64,000 nucleotides of DNA from contig JBAZFB010000001.1 of assembly GCA_041653595.1 (NCBI GenBank), positions 62,001-126,000 of the forward strand, given 5' to 3'. Below the pieces are notes generated by a model. That model was not told where the DNA came from. It made no database searches and was given only the letters and a program-made list of their open reading frames with translations. How positions within the stretch are numbered: the stretch's first letter is position 1; each line of letters opens with the position of its first letter. This DNA comes from Candidatus Omnitrophota bacterium (GTDB lineage: Bacteria > Omnitrophota > Gorgyraeia > Pluralincolimonadales > Pluralincolimonadaceae). Positions 23,703 to 31,343 of the stretch are shown piece by piece. A program made the translations under genes and the position numbers.

Positions 23703-24658
23703 TCGGCGATCTCGCAAAAGGTCTTTCGGAGCATGCCGTCACCGTCGGCGAGCTTCTTCTTGGCCAGCTTCACGTAATCCGACGCTATGCCCTTCGAACG
23801 CGATATCGCCCCGGAACTCAATGCCTTCTCCCTCAGTATACGGTGAGAAGATTTTCCGCCGGAAGTGATGAGCTCGACTATACCCATCCTGTTCTTCCTG
23901 CCGGCGTTCTTTAATAGGAATATTATGGGCAGGGTGAGCTTTCCCTTCTCCATGTCCTGCCAGACGGTTTTCCCGAGCTGGCTCTCCTCCCCGACGAGGT
24001 CGAGGCAGTCGTCCGTTATCTGGAACGCCACGCCCAAATAAAGCCCGTAAGCCGCGAGCCGGTTTATCTTATCCTCGCTGAGGCGCCCGAGCATTCCGCC
24101 GGATGCGCAGCAGTCCGAGATGAGGTACGCGCTCTTCCTTTTTATTATATCGAGATAATCGTCCTCGGTGATATCGAAATTATAGGCGTTCGCCAGCTGG
24201 GCAAGCTCCCCCTCGCACATCCTGGCGGCCGTCTTGGAGAATACGGTCATTATCCCCGGCTCGTCGAGCTTCGAGACTATGTCGAAGGCGCGCGCCAAAA
24301 GATAATCGCCGGCTATCACGGAGACGGCGTTGCCCCACTTGCTGTTTATCGTCCGCTGGCTGCGCCTTAATACCGCCTCATCTATTATATCGTCGTGCAC
24401 GAGGCTCGCGGCGTGTATAAGCTCTATCGCCACGCCGAGCGATACGGCCTTCTCCATATCGCCTTCGCCCAATTTGGCCGAAAGCAGCACGAGCGTAGGC
24501 CTGAAGAATTTGCCGTGCGCCTTCGACAGGTAACTTCCTATCCCCCGTATCGGCTCGGATTGCCATTTGAGCTGGTGCGCGTAATTGCTCTTCACCGCGG
24601 CCAGTTCCGCGGCGACGGGCCTTATTATCCTCTCGAGTTCTTTCGCGCTGTCTTTCAT
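23678..24658 (-). CDS. Polyprenyl diphosphate synthase
   Basis: A 326-residue trans-isoprenyl diphosphate synthase, which extends an allylic diphosphate with isopentenyl diphosphate to make a quinone or carrier side chain. The first Asp-rich motif DDIID is at about 89-93 (in LVHDDIIDEAVLRR) and the second is QITDDCLD near 215. The GKFFRPTLVLL region is typical. Product length is set by residues before the first motif (here SLVH), consistent with a medium or long chain, but this is weak evidence. The ATG overlaps the stop of the small Tat-signal gene (TGATG). Confidence 0.92.
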   Translation of the reverse strand: MKDSAKELERIIRPVAAELAAVKSNYAHQLKWQSEPIRGIGSYLSKAHGKFFRPTLVLLSAKLGEGDMEKAVSLGVAIELIHAASLVHDDIIDEAVLRRSQRTINSKWGNAVSVIAGDYLLARAFDIVSKLDEPGIMTVFSKTAARMCEGELAQLANAYNFDITEDDYLDIIKRKSAYLISDCCASGGMLGRLSEDKINRLAAYGLYLGVAFQITDDCLDLVGEESQLGKTVWQDMEKGKLTLPIIFLLKNAGRKNRMGIVELITSGGKSSHRILREKALSSGAISRSKGIASDYVKLAKKKLADGDGMLRKTFCEIADYVLERKS

Positions 24659-24837
24659 CAACCGGCCAATCTCCTGTAATAACGGCCTTCTTTATCCGAG
24701 ACATTGCTGACCGCCTTGCGCTTAAAAACACCGGCAAACGCTTTTAGCGGCGAGCCGAACAAGGCCAGCGCGGCAATGATCAATATGTTCCTTTTCAGGA
24801 ATTCCCTCCTGGTCATCCCTTCTTTGCGCGTATCCAT
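24658..24837 (-). CDS. 59-residue Tat-signal protein next to AmrS
   Basis: The N-terminus reads MDTRKEGMTRREFLKRN, a textbook twin-arginine motif (RREFLK), followed by a hydrophobic stretch IIAALALFGSPL and AFAG as a possible cleavage site. Only about 25 residues remain after cleavage, ending YYRRLAG, with no cysteine. The start at 24837 has an AGGAGG site 4 nt upstream; an upstream in-frame start would run into the amrS stop region and is not favoured. Such short Tat proteins are seen beside the AmrS gene in other anaerobes as far as I recall; the role is unknown. Confidence 0.8.
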   Translation of the reverse strand: MDTRKEGMTRREFLKRNILIIAALALFGSPLKAFAGVFKRKAVSNVSDKEGRYYRRLAG

Positions 24838-24850
24838 CTTTCCTCCTTTA

Positions 24851-25834
24851 TCACTGCCAGACTCCCGGGATCGCCTCATTACAAGAGGCGCATCTTCCGT
24901 TTGCGACATTATTTTCCAGCACATCGTAGCCGACGCGCTTTATTAAAAGCTTCCCGCACTTGGGACAATAGGTATTATTCCCGTCGTGGGAGGGGATATT
25001 CCCGACATAGGCGTAATGGACGCCCCTCTTTTTTGCCATCTTCCACGCGGCGTCGAGCGTCTCTTCCGGGGTCGGCGGCAGGTTCTTTAGCTGGTACTGC
25101 GGCCAGAATTTGGAAAAATGCAGCGGGACATCGGCGCCCACGTTCTCGACCGTCCAGTCGATAAGGCGGGCCAGGTCATCTTTTTTGTCGTTTAGCGTCG
25201 GGACTATCAGGTTGACCAGCTCCATCCAGACTTTGCGCTCCTTGATCGCCTTTATCGTATCGAGGACCGGTCGGAGCCTCCCAAAAGAGACCTTATTGTA
25301 AAATTCTTCGGTTATCCCCTTGAAATCCACCTTTATCGCGTCGACCGCCGAGCAGAGGTCATCAAGCGGCTTAGGGTTAATATATCCGGCGGTAATAAAT
25401 ACGCTTTTGATGCCCGCCTCCCGGCCGATCTTCGCGGTATCCAGGACATATTCCAAATATATGACGGGATCATTATAAGTATACGCGATCGACCTGCAGT
25501 TATACGCGGCCGCCCTTCGCGCCAATTCCCCCGGCGGGAGGTCGATATTATCGGTCTCTTCCGGATCCGACTGCGAGATGTCCCAGTTCTGGCAGTATTT
25601 GCAGTGCAGGTTGCATCCGGCCGTTCCTATCGAGAACGCGGATGAGGCGGGAAGGAAATGGTAGAGGGGCTTCTTTTCGATGGGGTCCACGTGGACGGCG
25701 CACGGCTTTCCGTAGACGAGGCTTATTACCTTGCCGCCTTTGTTCGACCTCGCCCTGCAGTTACCCTTCTGTCCTTCATCGAGGACGCATCCGTTGGGAC
25801 ATAACTCGCATTGTACGAGATCTCCCTTTGCCAT
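24851..25834 (-). CDS. amrS: AmrS-type radical SAM protein
   Basis: A 327-residue radical SAM enzyme of the AmmeMemoRadiSam group, formerly called pyruvate-formate-lyase-activating-enzyme-like. The cluster motif CNLHCKYC uses Cys74, Cys78 and Cys81. The N-terminus has CELCPNGC and the GNCRAR patterns; the C-terminus adds CPKC and CASC, a possible extra zinc or cluster site. The usual partners AmmeMemo AmrA/AmrB are not in the window. It lies 13 nt upstream of the Tat-signal gene and 18 nt after the Re-citrate-synthase-like gene. Its substrate is not established. Confidence 0.9.
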   Translation of the reverse strand: MAKGDLVQCELCPNGCVLDEGQKGNCRARSNKGGKVISLVYGKPCAVHVDPIEKKPLYHFLPASSAFSIGTAGCNLHCKYCQNWDISQSDPEETDNIDLPPGELARRAAAYNCRSIAYTYNDPVIYLEYVLDTAKIGREAGIKSVFITAGYINPKPLDDLCSAVDAIKVDFKGITEEFYNKVSFGRLRPVLDTIKAIKERKVWMELVNLIVPTLNDKKDDLARLIDWTVENVGADVPLHFSKFWPQYQLKNLPPTPEETLDAAWKMAKKRGVHYAYVGNIPSHDGNNTYCPKCGKLLIKRVGYDVLENNVANGRCASCNEAIPGVWQ

Positions 25835-25852
25835 ATTGACCCCTTTACCGGC

Positions 25853-27247
25853 TTATTCTTCGTCGGAGACAAAAAGCTCGGGAAGGAATTTCTTAACTTT
25901 CCTCAGCATCTCCTGGTTCGAGATTACGGTCGTCCGGCCTTTGGCGTATTCGGAATCGACCCACTCCTTTATCTTGATGACCCCGGGGTTGTCTTTCGTG
26001 ACCTGCTCATCCTTGCCCAGGTTCAAATAAAGGTTAAGCCACTTGGCTATCCCGGCTACGCCGGATTTGTCGTTTATCGCGACCGTGACCTTCTTCTTGA
26101 GGATCTTCTCGGTATTAAATACGTTGTAAATCTCCTCGTCCTTCATCAGGCCGTCGGCGTGGATACCCGCGCTCGTCATATTGAAATTCCTGCCGACGAA
26201 CGGCTGGTTGTGCGGTATCTCGTAGCCTATCTCTTTAGTAAAATATTCGGCGATATCGGTGATGGCGGTCGTATCTATGCCGTCCTTGACGCCGCGGAGG
26301 GCGAGGTACTCCATCACGAGGCCCTCGATAGGGGTGTTGCCGGTCCTCTCGCCTATGCCCAGCATAGCGCCGTTAGCAGCGCAGCAGCCGTAAAGCCAGG
26401 ATGTGGTCGCGTTGATGAGCCCGTGGTAGAAATCGTTGTGGCCGTGCCACTCGAGCTGCTCCGACGGGACCTCGGCGAGGTTCACCAGCCCGTAGATTAT
26501 CCCTTTGACGCTCCTCGGGAGCGCGGTGCCTGGATAAGTCACGCCGTAGCCCATGGTATCGCAGGCCCTTATCTTTATCGGGATCTTCGCCTCCTTGGAA
26601 AGCTCCATCAGCTCCTGGACGAATGGGACGACGAACCCGTAGAAATCGGCGCGGGTTATATCCTCGAGGTGGCACCTAGGGATTATCCCCAGGTCGAGCG
26701 CGGATTTGACGATACCGAGATACATATCCATCGCCTGCTTCCTCGTCTTCTTGAGCTTGAGGAATATGTGATAGTCGGACGCGGAAGTGAGTATCCCCGT
26801 CTCTTTAAGGCCCATCTCCTTGACGAGCTTGAAATCTTCCTTTACCGGCCTTATCCATCCCGTGACCTGCGGGAATTTATGGCCGAGCTCGAGGCATTTC
26901 CTCACCGCATCCTTGTCCTTATCGGTATAGAGGAAGAACTCGCATTGCCTGATGAGGCCCTGTGAGCCGCCGAGCCTGTGCAGCATATCGTAGAGGTCGA
27001 CTATCTGCTTTACCGTGAACGGCGGCAGTGATTGCTGTCCGTCCCTGAAAGTCGTATCCGTTATCCAGATATCATCCGGCGGGTTCATCGGGACTATCCG
27101 GTGGTTAAATACGATCTTCGGGACATCGGTATAATTGAATATCTCCCTGAAAAGGTTCGGGTCATCGATATCCTGGAGCTCGTACCTGTAATACTCCTCC
27201 TCGAGGGTGTTCGTCTTCTTATTGAATTTTATCTCGCCTTTTCTCAT
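25853..27247 (-). CDS. Re-citrate synthase-like (isopropylmalate/homocitrate synthase family)
   Basis: A 464-residue HMGL-like condensing enzyme. The metal/acyl-CoA loop is WITDTTFRDGQQSLPPFT; the HGHND metal-binding pair is in LEWHGHNDFYHG. General layout and stretches such as QIVDLYDMLHRLGGSQG and TGWIRPVKEDFKLVKEMGL resemble the Re-citrate synthase of Clostridium kluyveri as I remember it, more than LeuA. Unlike LeuA there is no regulatory ACT-like leucine domain at the end. Its neighbours, malate dehydrogenase and aconitase-type subunits, fit citrate formation from oxaloacetate and acetyl-CoA. Homocitrate or isopropylmalate synthase are the alternatives. Confidence 0.8.
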   Translation of the reverse strand: MRKGEIKFNKKTNTLEEEYYRYELQDIDDPNLFREIFNYTDVPKIVFNHRIVPMNPPDDIWITDTTFRDGQQSLPPFTVKQIVDLYDMLHRLGGSQGLIRQCEFFLYTDKDKDAVRKCLELGHKFPQVTGWIRPVKEDFKLVKEMGLKETGILTSASDYHIFLKLKKTRKQAMDMYLGIVKSALDLGIIPRCHLEDITRADFYGFVVPFVQELMELSKEAKIPIKIRACDTMGYGVTYPGTALPRSVKGIIYGLVNLAEVPSEQLEWHGHNDFYHGLINATTSWLYGCCAANGAMLGIGERTGNTPIEGLVMEYLALRGVKDGIDTTAITDIAEYFTKEIGYEIPHNQPFVGRNFNMTSAGIHADGLMKDEEIYNVFNTEKILKKKVTVAINDKSGVAGIAKWLNLYLNLGKDEQVTKDNPGVIKIKEWVDSEYAKGRTTVISNQEMLRKVKKFLPELFVSDEE

Positions 27248-27264
27248 CGTCTTGCCTCTTCCCG

Positions 27265-28206
27265 TTAAACCAGCCCGGATTTTTTTAGGTAATCTATTCC
27301 TTCCCTGACCTGTTCAGCCGACCAGCGGAGCGCCGCCAGTTCTTTGTCCGAAATTTTCAATTCTATCGTCTCTTCGACGCCGTCCTCCCCTATCCTGGCC
27401 GGGACGCCGCAATAAAGGTCCTTTATCCCGTATTGCCCGTCCAGATATACGCTCGCAGGAAGCACCTCGTTCTTGTCCTTGATCACCGCCTCGAGCATCT
27501 CGCAGACCGCGCTCGACGGCGCGTAAAAAGCGCTTCCGGTCTTAAGGAGCGAGACGATCTCGGCGCCCCCGTCGCGCGTCCTTTGTATTATGGCCTTAAG
27601 CTCGCCGTCGGGGATCATCTCCGAGACCGGCCTCCCTTTCGCCTTGGCATATTCGACAAGCGGGACCATCGAATCGCCGTGGCCGCCGAGGACCATGGCC
27701 TCCACTTCCGACGGCAATACCCCGAGTTTTTCCGCTATGAAATATTTAAACCTCGCAGTATCGAGGACTCCGGCCATCCCGAATACCCTCCTGCTCTCAA
27801 AACCGGAGACCTTGTAAGCCAGGTACGTCATGATATCCAGCGGGTTCGTCACCATTATTATGATCGATCCCGGGCAATATTTACGTATATTCTCCGCCGC
27901 CTCCTTGACGATCGCCGCGTTCTTGACGAGGAGGTCCTCGCGCGTCATCCCGGGTTTGCGGGCCAGGCCTGCGGTCACGATGACCGCGCCTGAGCCTTTT
28001 ATAAGGGAATAGTCGGAGCCTCCCTCTATATTAAAATTATACTCTTCCGTCGAGGCCGCCTGGCCGAGGTCCAGGGCCTTGCCCTTCGCCAGCCCTTCGG
28101 CAATATCGACGAGGACGACGTCGGCGAGTTTCCTCTCCACTATCCTCTGCGCGCATGTCCCGCCTACCTGGCCGGCGCCTATGACCGCGACCTTGAGGTT
28201 ATTCAA
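27265..28206 (-). CDS. mdh: Malate dehydrogenase (lactate/malate dehydrogenase family)
   Basis: A 313-residue NAD-dependent dehydrogenase: Rossmann start KVAVIGAGQVGGTCA, the substrate loop ARKPGMTREDLL with the Arg pair typical of malate rather than lactate dehydrogenase, and the catalytic histidine in GGHGDSMVPL. The start codon is TTG and overlaps the aconitase-small-subunit stop by 8 nt; the next in-frame ATG is far inside the domain. It supplies oxaloacetate to the neighbouring citrate-synthase-like enzyme. Confidence 0.94.
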   Translation of the reverse strand: MNNLKVAVIGAGQVGGTCAQRIVERKLADVVLVDIAEGLAKGKALDLGQAASTEEYNFNIEGGSDYSLIKGSGAVIVTAGLARKPGMTREDLLVKNAAIVKEAAENIRKYCPGSIIIMVTNPLDIMTYLAYKVSGFESRRVFGMAGVLDTARFKYFIAEKLGVLPSEVEAMVLGGHGDSMVPLVEYAKAKGRPVSEMIPDGELKAIIQRTRDGGAEIVSLLKTGSAFYAPSSAVCEMLEAVIKDKNEVLPASVYLDGQYGIKDLYCGVPARIGEDGVEETIELKISDKELAALRWSAEQVREGIDYLKKSGLV

Positions 28207-28699
28207 TCTTGAAATCCCCGTGTTTCTTTATATGGTCTACGAGCCCGCCGTCACCGAGTATCTGCGTCATCGCTTTCGGGAGCGGCGCGAATTTCAGGTC
28301 GATCTTTTTTGTCACGTTCCTTATCACGCCCTTCTCGAGGTTCACCTCGAGTTCGTCACCGGCGGAAATTTTATCGGTATCGCACTCTATGGCCGGCAGG
28401 CCTATGTTTATCGCGTTCCTGAAGAATATCCTCGCGAACGATTTTGCGAGCACGCACGAAACGCCTGCCAATTTTATAATGGTAGGGGCGTGTTCCCTTG
28501 ATGAGCCTAGTCCAAAATTCCTGCCGCCAACCACTAGATCACCCTTCGCGACCTTCGAGGCGAACTGCGGATCCGCGTCCTCGAGGACGTGTTTCGCGAG
28601 CTCGTTAAGGTCAGACCTGAGGTGGAAATATCTTCCCGGGGCGATAAGGTCGGTAGATATATCGTTGCCGAACTTCCACGCCTTTCCGCGTAATAACAT
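28199..28699 (-). CDS. Aconitase/isopropylmalate-isomerase-type small subunit
   Basis: A 166-residue swivel-domain subunit (LeuD family) starting MLLRGKAWKFGNDISTDL. The loop GRYFHLRSDLNEL, and the GGRNFGLGSSREHAP motif with the substrate-binding serine and arginine, are clear. The loop contains LRS rather than the LVY type of isopropylmalate isomerase, closer to the YLRT of homoaconitases, so citrate or homocitrate may be the substrate. The ATG overlaps the large-subunit stop (TAATG), showing strong coupling. A longer open frame upstream overlaps the large subunit and is not used. Confidence 0.9.
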   Translation of the reverse strand: MLLRGKAWKFGNDISTDLIAPGRYFHLRSDLNELAKHVLEDADPQFASKVAKGDLVVGGRNFGLGSSREHAPTIIKLAGVSCVLAKSFARIFFRNAINIGLPAIECDTDKISAGDELEVNLEKGVIRNVTKKIDLKFAPLPKAMTQILGDGGLVDHIKKHGDFKIE

Positions 28700-29952
28700 T
28701 ATAGGTACTCCCTGGGGTCGGTTACCTCGCCCTTGATCGCCGAGGCGGCCGCAGTCGCCGGCGAAGCGAGATATATGAAACTCTTGGGATTGCCCATCCT
28801 GCCGAGAAAATTCCTGTTGGATGTGGAGATGCAATTCTCTCCGTCTCCCAGTATGCCGCCGTGTACCCCGACGCACGCGCCGCAGCCCGGGGTAGTCACC
28901 GTCGCCCCGAACTCTATGAATGTCTCGAGCAGCCCTTCCTTGGCCGCCATAAGGTAAACGTCCTTCGACGCCGGCGTCACGATGACACGCGTATCCGGGT
29001 CGCGCTTACGGCCTTTCCATATCGCCGCGACCAATTTAAGGTCCTCTATCCTGCCGTTCGTGCACGAGCCGATAAAGACCTGGTGTATCTTGACCTTCCC
29101 TATCTTATCTATAGGCTTGGCATTATCGATCGTATGCGGAAGGGAGACCATAGGCGCCAGCTTATCCACTTCGATATTTATCTCTTTTTCGAATTTCGCG
29201 TCCTTGTCCGATTTTATCTCCCGGTATTTCTCTTCCCTGCCGTGCTGTTTAAGATATGCCTTGGTCACCCTGTCGGAGGCGAATATGCCGGCCTTGGCCC
29301 CGGCCTCTACGGCCATATTAGATATTACCAGCCGCTCCGACATCGGGAGCGATACCATCGCCTCGCCGGTAAACTCGAGGGCCTTATAAGTGGCCCCCTC
29401 GGCGCCGAGCGTGCCGATGAGATATAACATGAAATCTTTTGCATATACGCCGGGCTTGAATTTACCGCTGACCGCTATCTTTATCGTCTGAGGGACGCGG
29501 AACCACGTCTTGCCGAGGCCCATAGCGACGGCCACATCTGTAGATCCCATCCCTGTCGCGAAAGCGCCCAATGCCCCGCCGGTGCAGGTATGGGAATCGG
29601 CGCCGACAAGGACGTTGCCCGGCGAGGTGAAAAGCTCGCTCATTATCTGGTGGCAGACCCCCTCGCCTATCTCGAACAGGTAACAGCCCGTCTTCCTCGC
29701 GAAATTCCTCAACGTTATGTGGTCGTTCGAGAGTTCTTTCCTGGGCGACGGCGCCGCGTGGTCGAGAAATACGGCAATGCCCTGCGGGTTGACGACTTTT
29801 TTTATCCCCAACTGCTCGAGCTGCCTTACCGCGAGCGGCCCGGTGCCGTCCTGCAGGAGGCAAAGATCCACCTTGGCGATGACGAAATCGTCCGCCTTTA
29901 CGTCCTTCCCGGAATGCTCGGACAATATCTTTTCCGAAATTGTTTTTCCCAT
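28699..29952 (-). CDS. Aconitase/isopropylmalate-isomerase-type large subunit
   Basis: A 417-residue 4Fe-4S dehydratase subunit of the LeuC/homoaconitase type. The three cluster cysteines are in GSCTNGR and TTPGCGACVGVHGG; GADSHTCTGGALGAFATGMG is the active-site loop. Pfam-type order is complete. The pair would isomerise citrate to isocitrate if the neighbours are as described; isopropylmalate is the main alternative, but no leuB is present here. It is the first gene of the cluster, after a hairpin at 29969-30002. Confidence 0.92.
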   Translation of the reverse strand: MGKTISEKILSEHSGKDVKADDFVIAKVDLCLLQDGTGPLAVRQLEQLGIKKVVNPQGIAVFLDHAAPSPRKELSNDHITLRNFARKTGCYLFEIGEGVCHQIMSELFTSPGNVLVGADSHTCTGGALGAFATGMGSTDVAVAMGLGKTWFRVPQTIKIAVSGKFKPGVYAKDFMLYLIGTLGAEGATYKALEFTGEAMVSLPMSERLVISNMAVEAGAKAGIFASDRVTKAYLKQHGREEKYREIKSDKDAKFEKEINIEVDKLAPMVSLPHTIDNAKPIDKIGKVKIHQVFIGSCTNGRIEDLKLVAAIWKGRKRDPDTRVIVTPASKDVYLMAAKEGLLETFIEFGATVTTPGCGACVGVHGGILGDGENCISTSNRNFLGRMGNPKSFIYLASPATAAASAIKGEVTDPREYL

Positions 29953-29968
29953 ATTTGTCTTATTAGGT

Positions 29969-30002
29969 ATAAAGCCCGGGGTTCGAGGGTCCCGGGCTTT
30001 AT
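29969..30002 (-). terminator. Probable terminator after the small secreted protein gene
   Basis: A perfect 12-bp stem, ATAAAGCCCGGG and its complement, with a 10-nt loop. It lies 21 nt after the stop of the 30024-30392 gene. The distal side gives only CTTTAT, a weak U tract. Confidence 0.6.
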
Positions 30003-30023
30003 TTGAGATTCAAGGAAATGCTT

Positions 30024-30392
30024 TTATTTCTTTTCGGCTGGCCAGGATTCCTCTACGGATTTTCCGGGCATCTCTGCCGTACCAACGACCCCGGTCTTTA
30101 CCGTATCTGCCGTCCCGGTAACGGGAGTTGTCACTATCTTTTCGGCTGCCCCTTCTTCGCCGGTAAGCGTCCCGCCGACAGCTTTCCCTGTGTCAGCCAC
30201 GGTCCCGACGGCCTTTACGCCTGTATCGCCGACGACCTGGGCGGAATCCTTAGCGGCATTGAACGGCCAGTGGAACACGCCGCGCCAGAACTTCACAAAA
30301 CCGTTCTCCTGCTGCTCTGCCGCGCATGCCGAACCGGCTACCATGCACGTTACGACCATTACCGCCAATACCAACAATGCCAACTTCTTCAT
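30024..30392 (-). CDS. Small secreted protein, unknown function
   Basis: A 122-residue protein with a signal peptide (hydrophobic LALLVLAVMVV, cleavage likely after SACA, about residue 24). The mature part is low-complexity: FVKFWRGVFHWPFNAAKDSA followed by Thr/Gly/Val/Lys-rich repeats such as GTVADTGKAVGGTLTG, ending SWPAEKK. No enzyme motif. Its gene stands alone between two hairpin regions, suggesting an independent transcript. Family not recognised; a surface or periplasmic structural role is possible. Confidence 0.7.
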   Translation of the reverse strand: MKKLALLVLAVMVVTCMVAGSACAAEQQENGFVKFWRGVFHWPFNAAKDSAQVVGDTGVKAVGTVADTGKAVGGTLTGEEGAAEKIVTTPVTGTADTVKTGVVGTAEMPGKSVEESWPAEKK

Positions 30393-30412
30393 TTACTTCC
30401 CCCTTTTAATGA

Positions 30413-30458
30413 GCCCCGACAATCGGGGCGAATTATGTCCGCCAAGTATTTGGCGGAC
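30413..30458. repeat. Two adjacent perfect hairpins after the ferredoxin gene
   Basis: GCCCCGA-CAA-TCGGGGC at 30413-30429, and GTCCGCCAA-GTAT-TTGGCGGAC at 30437-30458. They occupy the gap between the ferredoxin stop and the next gene. They may end the gcv transcript, but lack a U tract. The same loose style of short perfect palindromes occurs at 37859-37920. Confidence 0.75.
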
Positions 30459-30465
30459 TTCCTTA

Positions 30466-30651
30466 TCACTCTATCGAGATAGCTTCAACAGGACAACTGT
30501 CCTTGGCTTCTTTGCAGGTTTCCTCGGCTGCTTTTGGTACAGGATTGACTTTCACGGAAGCGGTATCGCCCTTCATTTCGAAGACCTCCGGGCATATATT
30601 AGTGCAGAGTTCGCAACCGGTGCAGAGATTCGGGTCTACCTTAGCTTTCAT
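30466..30651 (-). CDS. 4Fe-4S ferredoxin
   Basis: A 61-residue electron carrier. Cluster cysteines Cys10, Cys13, Cys16 and Cys53 (CTGCELC and SCPVEAI) hold one 4Fe-4S cluster. Cys20 and Cys46 are also placed as in Desulfovibrio-type monocluster ferredoxins, where the equivalent pair can form a disulfide. It overlaps the lipoate ligase stop by 4 nt, so it is at the end of the acs-gcv operon and may carry electrons linked to glycine turnover; the partner is not known. Confidence 0.92.
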   Translation of the reverse strand: MKAKVDPNLCTGCELCTNICPEVFEMKGDTASVKVNPVPKAAEETCKEAKDSCPVEAISIE

Positions 30652-31343
30652 CTAGTCACCTCCTCCATACGCTCCATAAGCAACCCTTCGGCTAAACGCT
30701 CTTCTTTGCCGGTGATGTGGCCTTCGAGGAATTCAGCCTGTAATTGTTTAGAGAGGCAGTTTATGAATATATTTAAGGCATTATTATACGACCATTTACG
30801 CCAAACGTCAAGTGGCAAACTGACCTCGCCCTGTTGCAATACGACCCCGAACTTGCGCCTCTGGGCCGCGCCGGCTATCTTCTTGCCGCGAGAGACTACA
30901 TCCGACCTGACAGGCAGGGCAAAACACGAACCGAACGCCTTGGCCGGGACCGAAACCGGGGCATAAAGCTCGGCCTCAAGGCCCAATTCCTTCACCGCGG
31001 CGGCAACGCCTTCGTGTATATGGCGGTATGACGCGGCGGTCCCTTCCGGCATCACTCCTGAGCGCTCGCCGAAGACCAGGGAATACGTGATCCCGAGCTC
31101 GTCATGGTATACCGAACCGCCGCCGGTTGGCCGCCGGACGATCGGGACGCTGCTCTTCAGGAAAGGGCTATCGTCAAGCCGCTGGAATTTGCCTATAGAG
31201 ACGCATGGGTATGTCCAACGGTATACTCTCAGGGTGGGGGCTGACGGCTCTTCCGCCATAGACTGCATGATCGCCTCGTCGAGGGCCATGTTGGCCCCCG
31301 GCTCACGGGCGCCGTCTATTATCAGGCGCCAGGTTTTTTCCAT
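30648..31343 (-). CDS. Lipoate-protein ligase / octanoyltransferase family
   Basis: A 231-residue biotin/lipoate-ligase-fold protein. Conserved parts: N-terminal NMALDEAI, the binding loop RRPTGGGSVYHD (about 70-81), and the lysine motif SRGKKIAGAAQRR (Lys154/155). Cys140 in GSCFALP could be the acyl-thioester cysteine of LipM-type octanoyltransferases, so ligase (LplA) and LipM functions are both possible. It overlaps gcvPB by 22 nt and most likely lipoylates GcvH of this operon. Confidence 0.9.
   Translation of the reverse strand: MEKTWRLIIDGAREPGANMALDEAIMQSMAEEPSAPTLRVYRWTYPCVSIGKFQRLDDSPFLKSSVPIVRRPTGGGSVYHDELGITYSLVFGERSGVMPEGTAASYRHIHEGVAAAVKELGLEAELYAPVSVPAKAFGSCFALPVRSDVVSRGKKIAGAAQRRKFGVVLQQGEVSLPLDVWRKWSYNNALNIFINCLSKQLQAEFLEGHITGKEERLAEGLLMERMEEVTR

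Noticed and set aside
25811..26965. 384-codon plus-strand open frame
   Set aside because: Shadow of the Re-citrate-synthase-like gene on the minus strand.
28199..29952. Reading the large and small subunits as leucine-pathway LeuC/LeuD
   Set aside because: Not excluded, but no leuB is present and the neighbours are malate dehydrogenase and a Re-citrate-synthase-like gene; the loop of the small subunit also differs.
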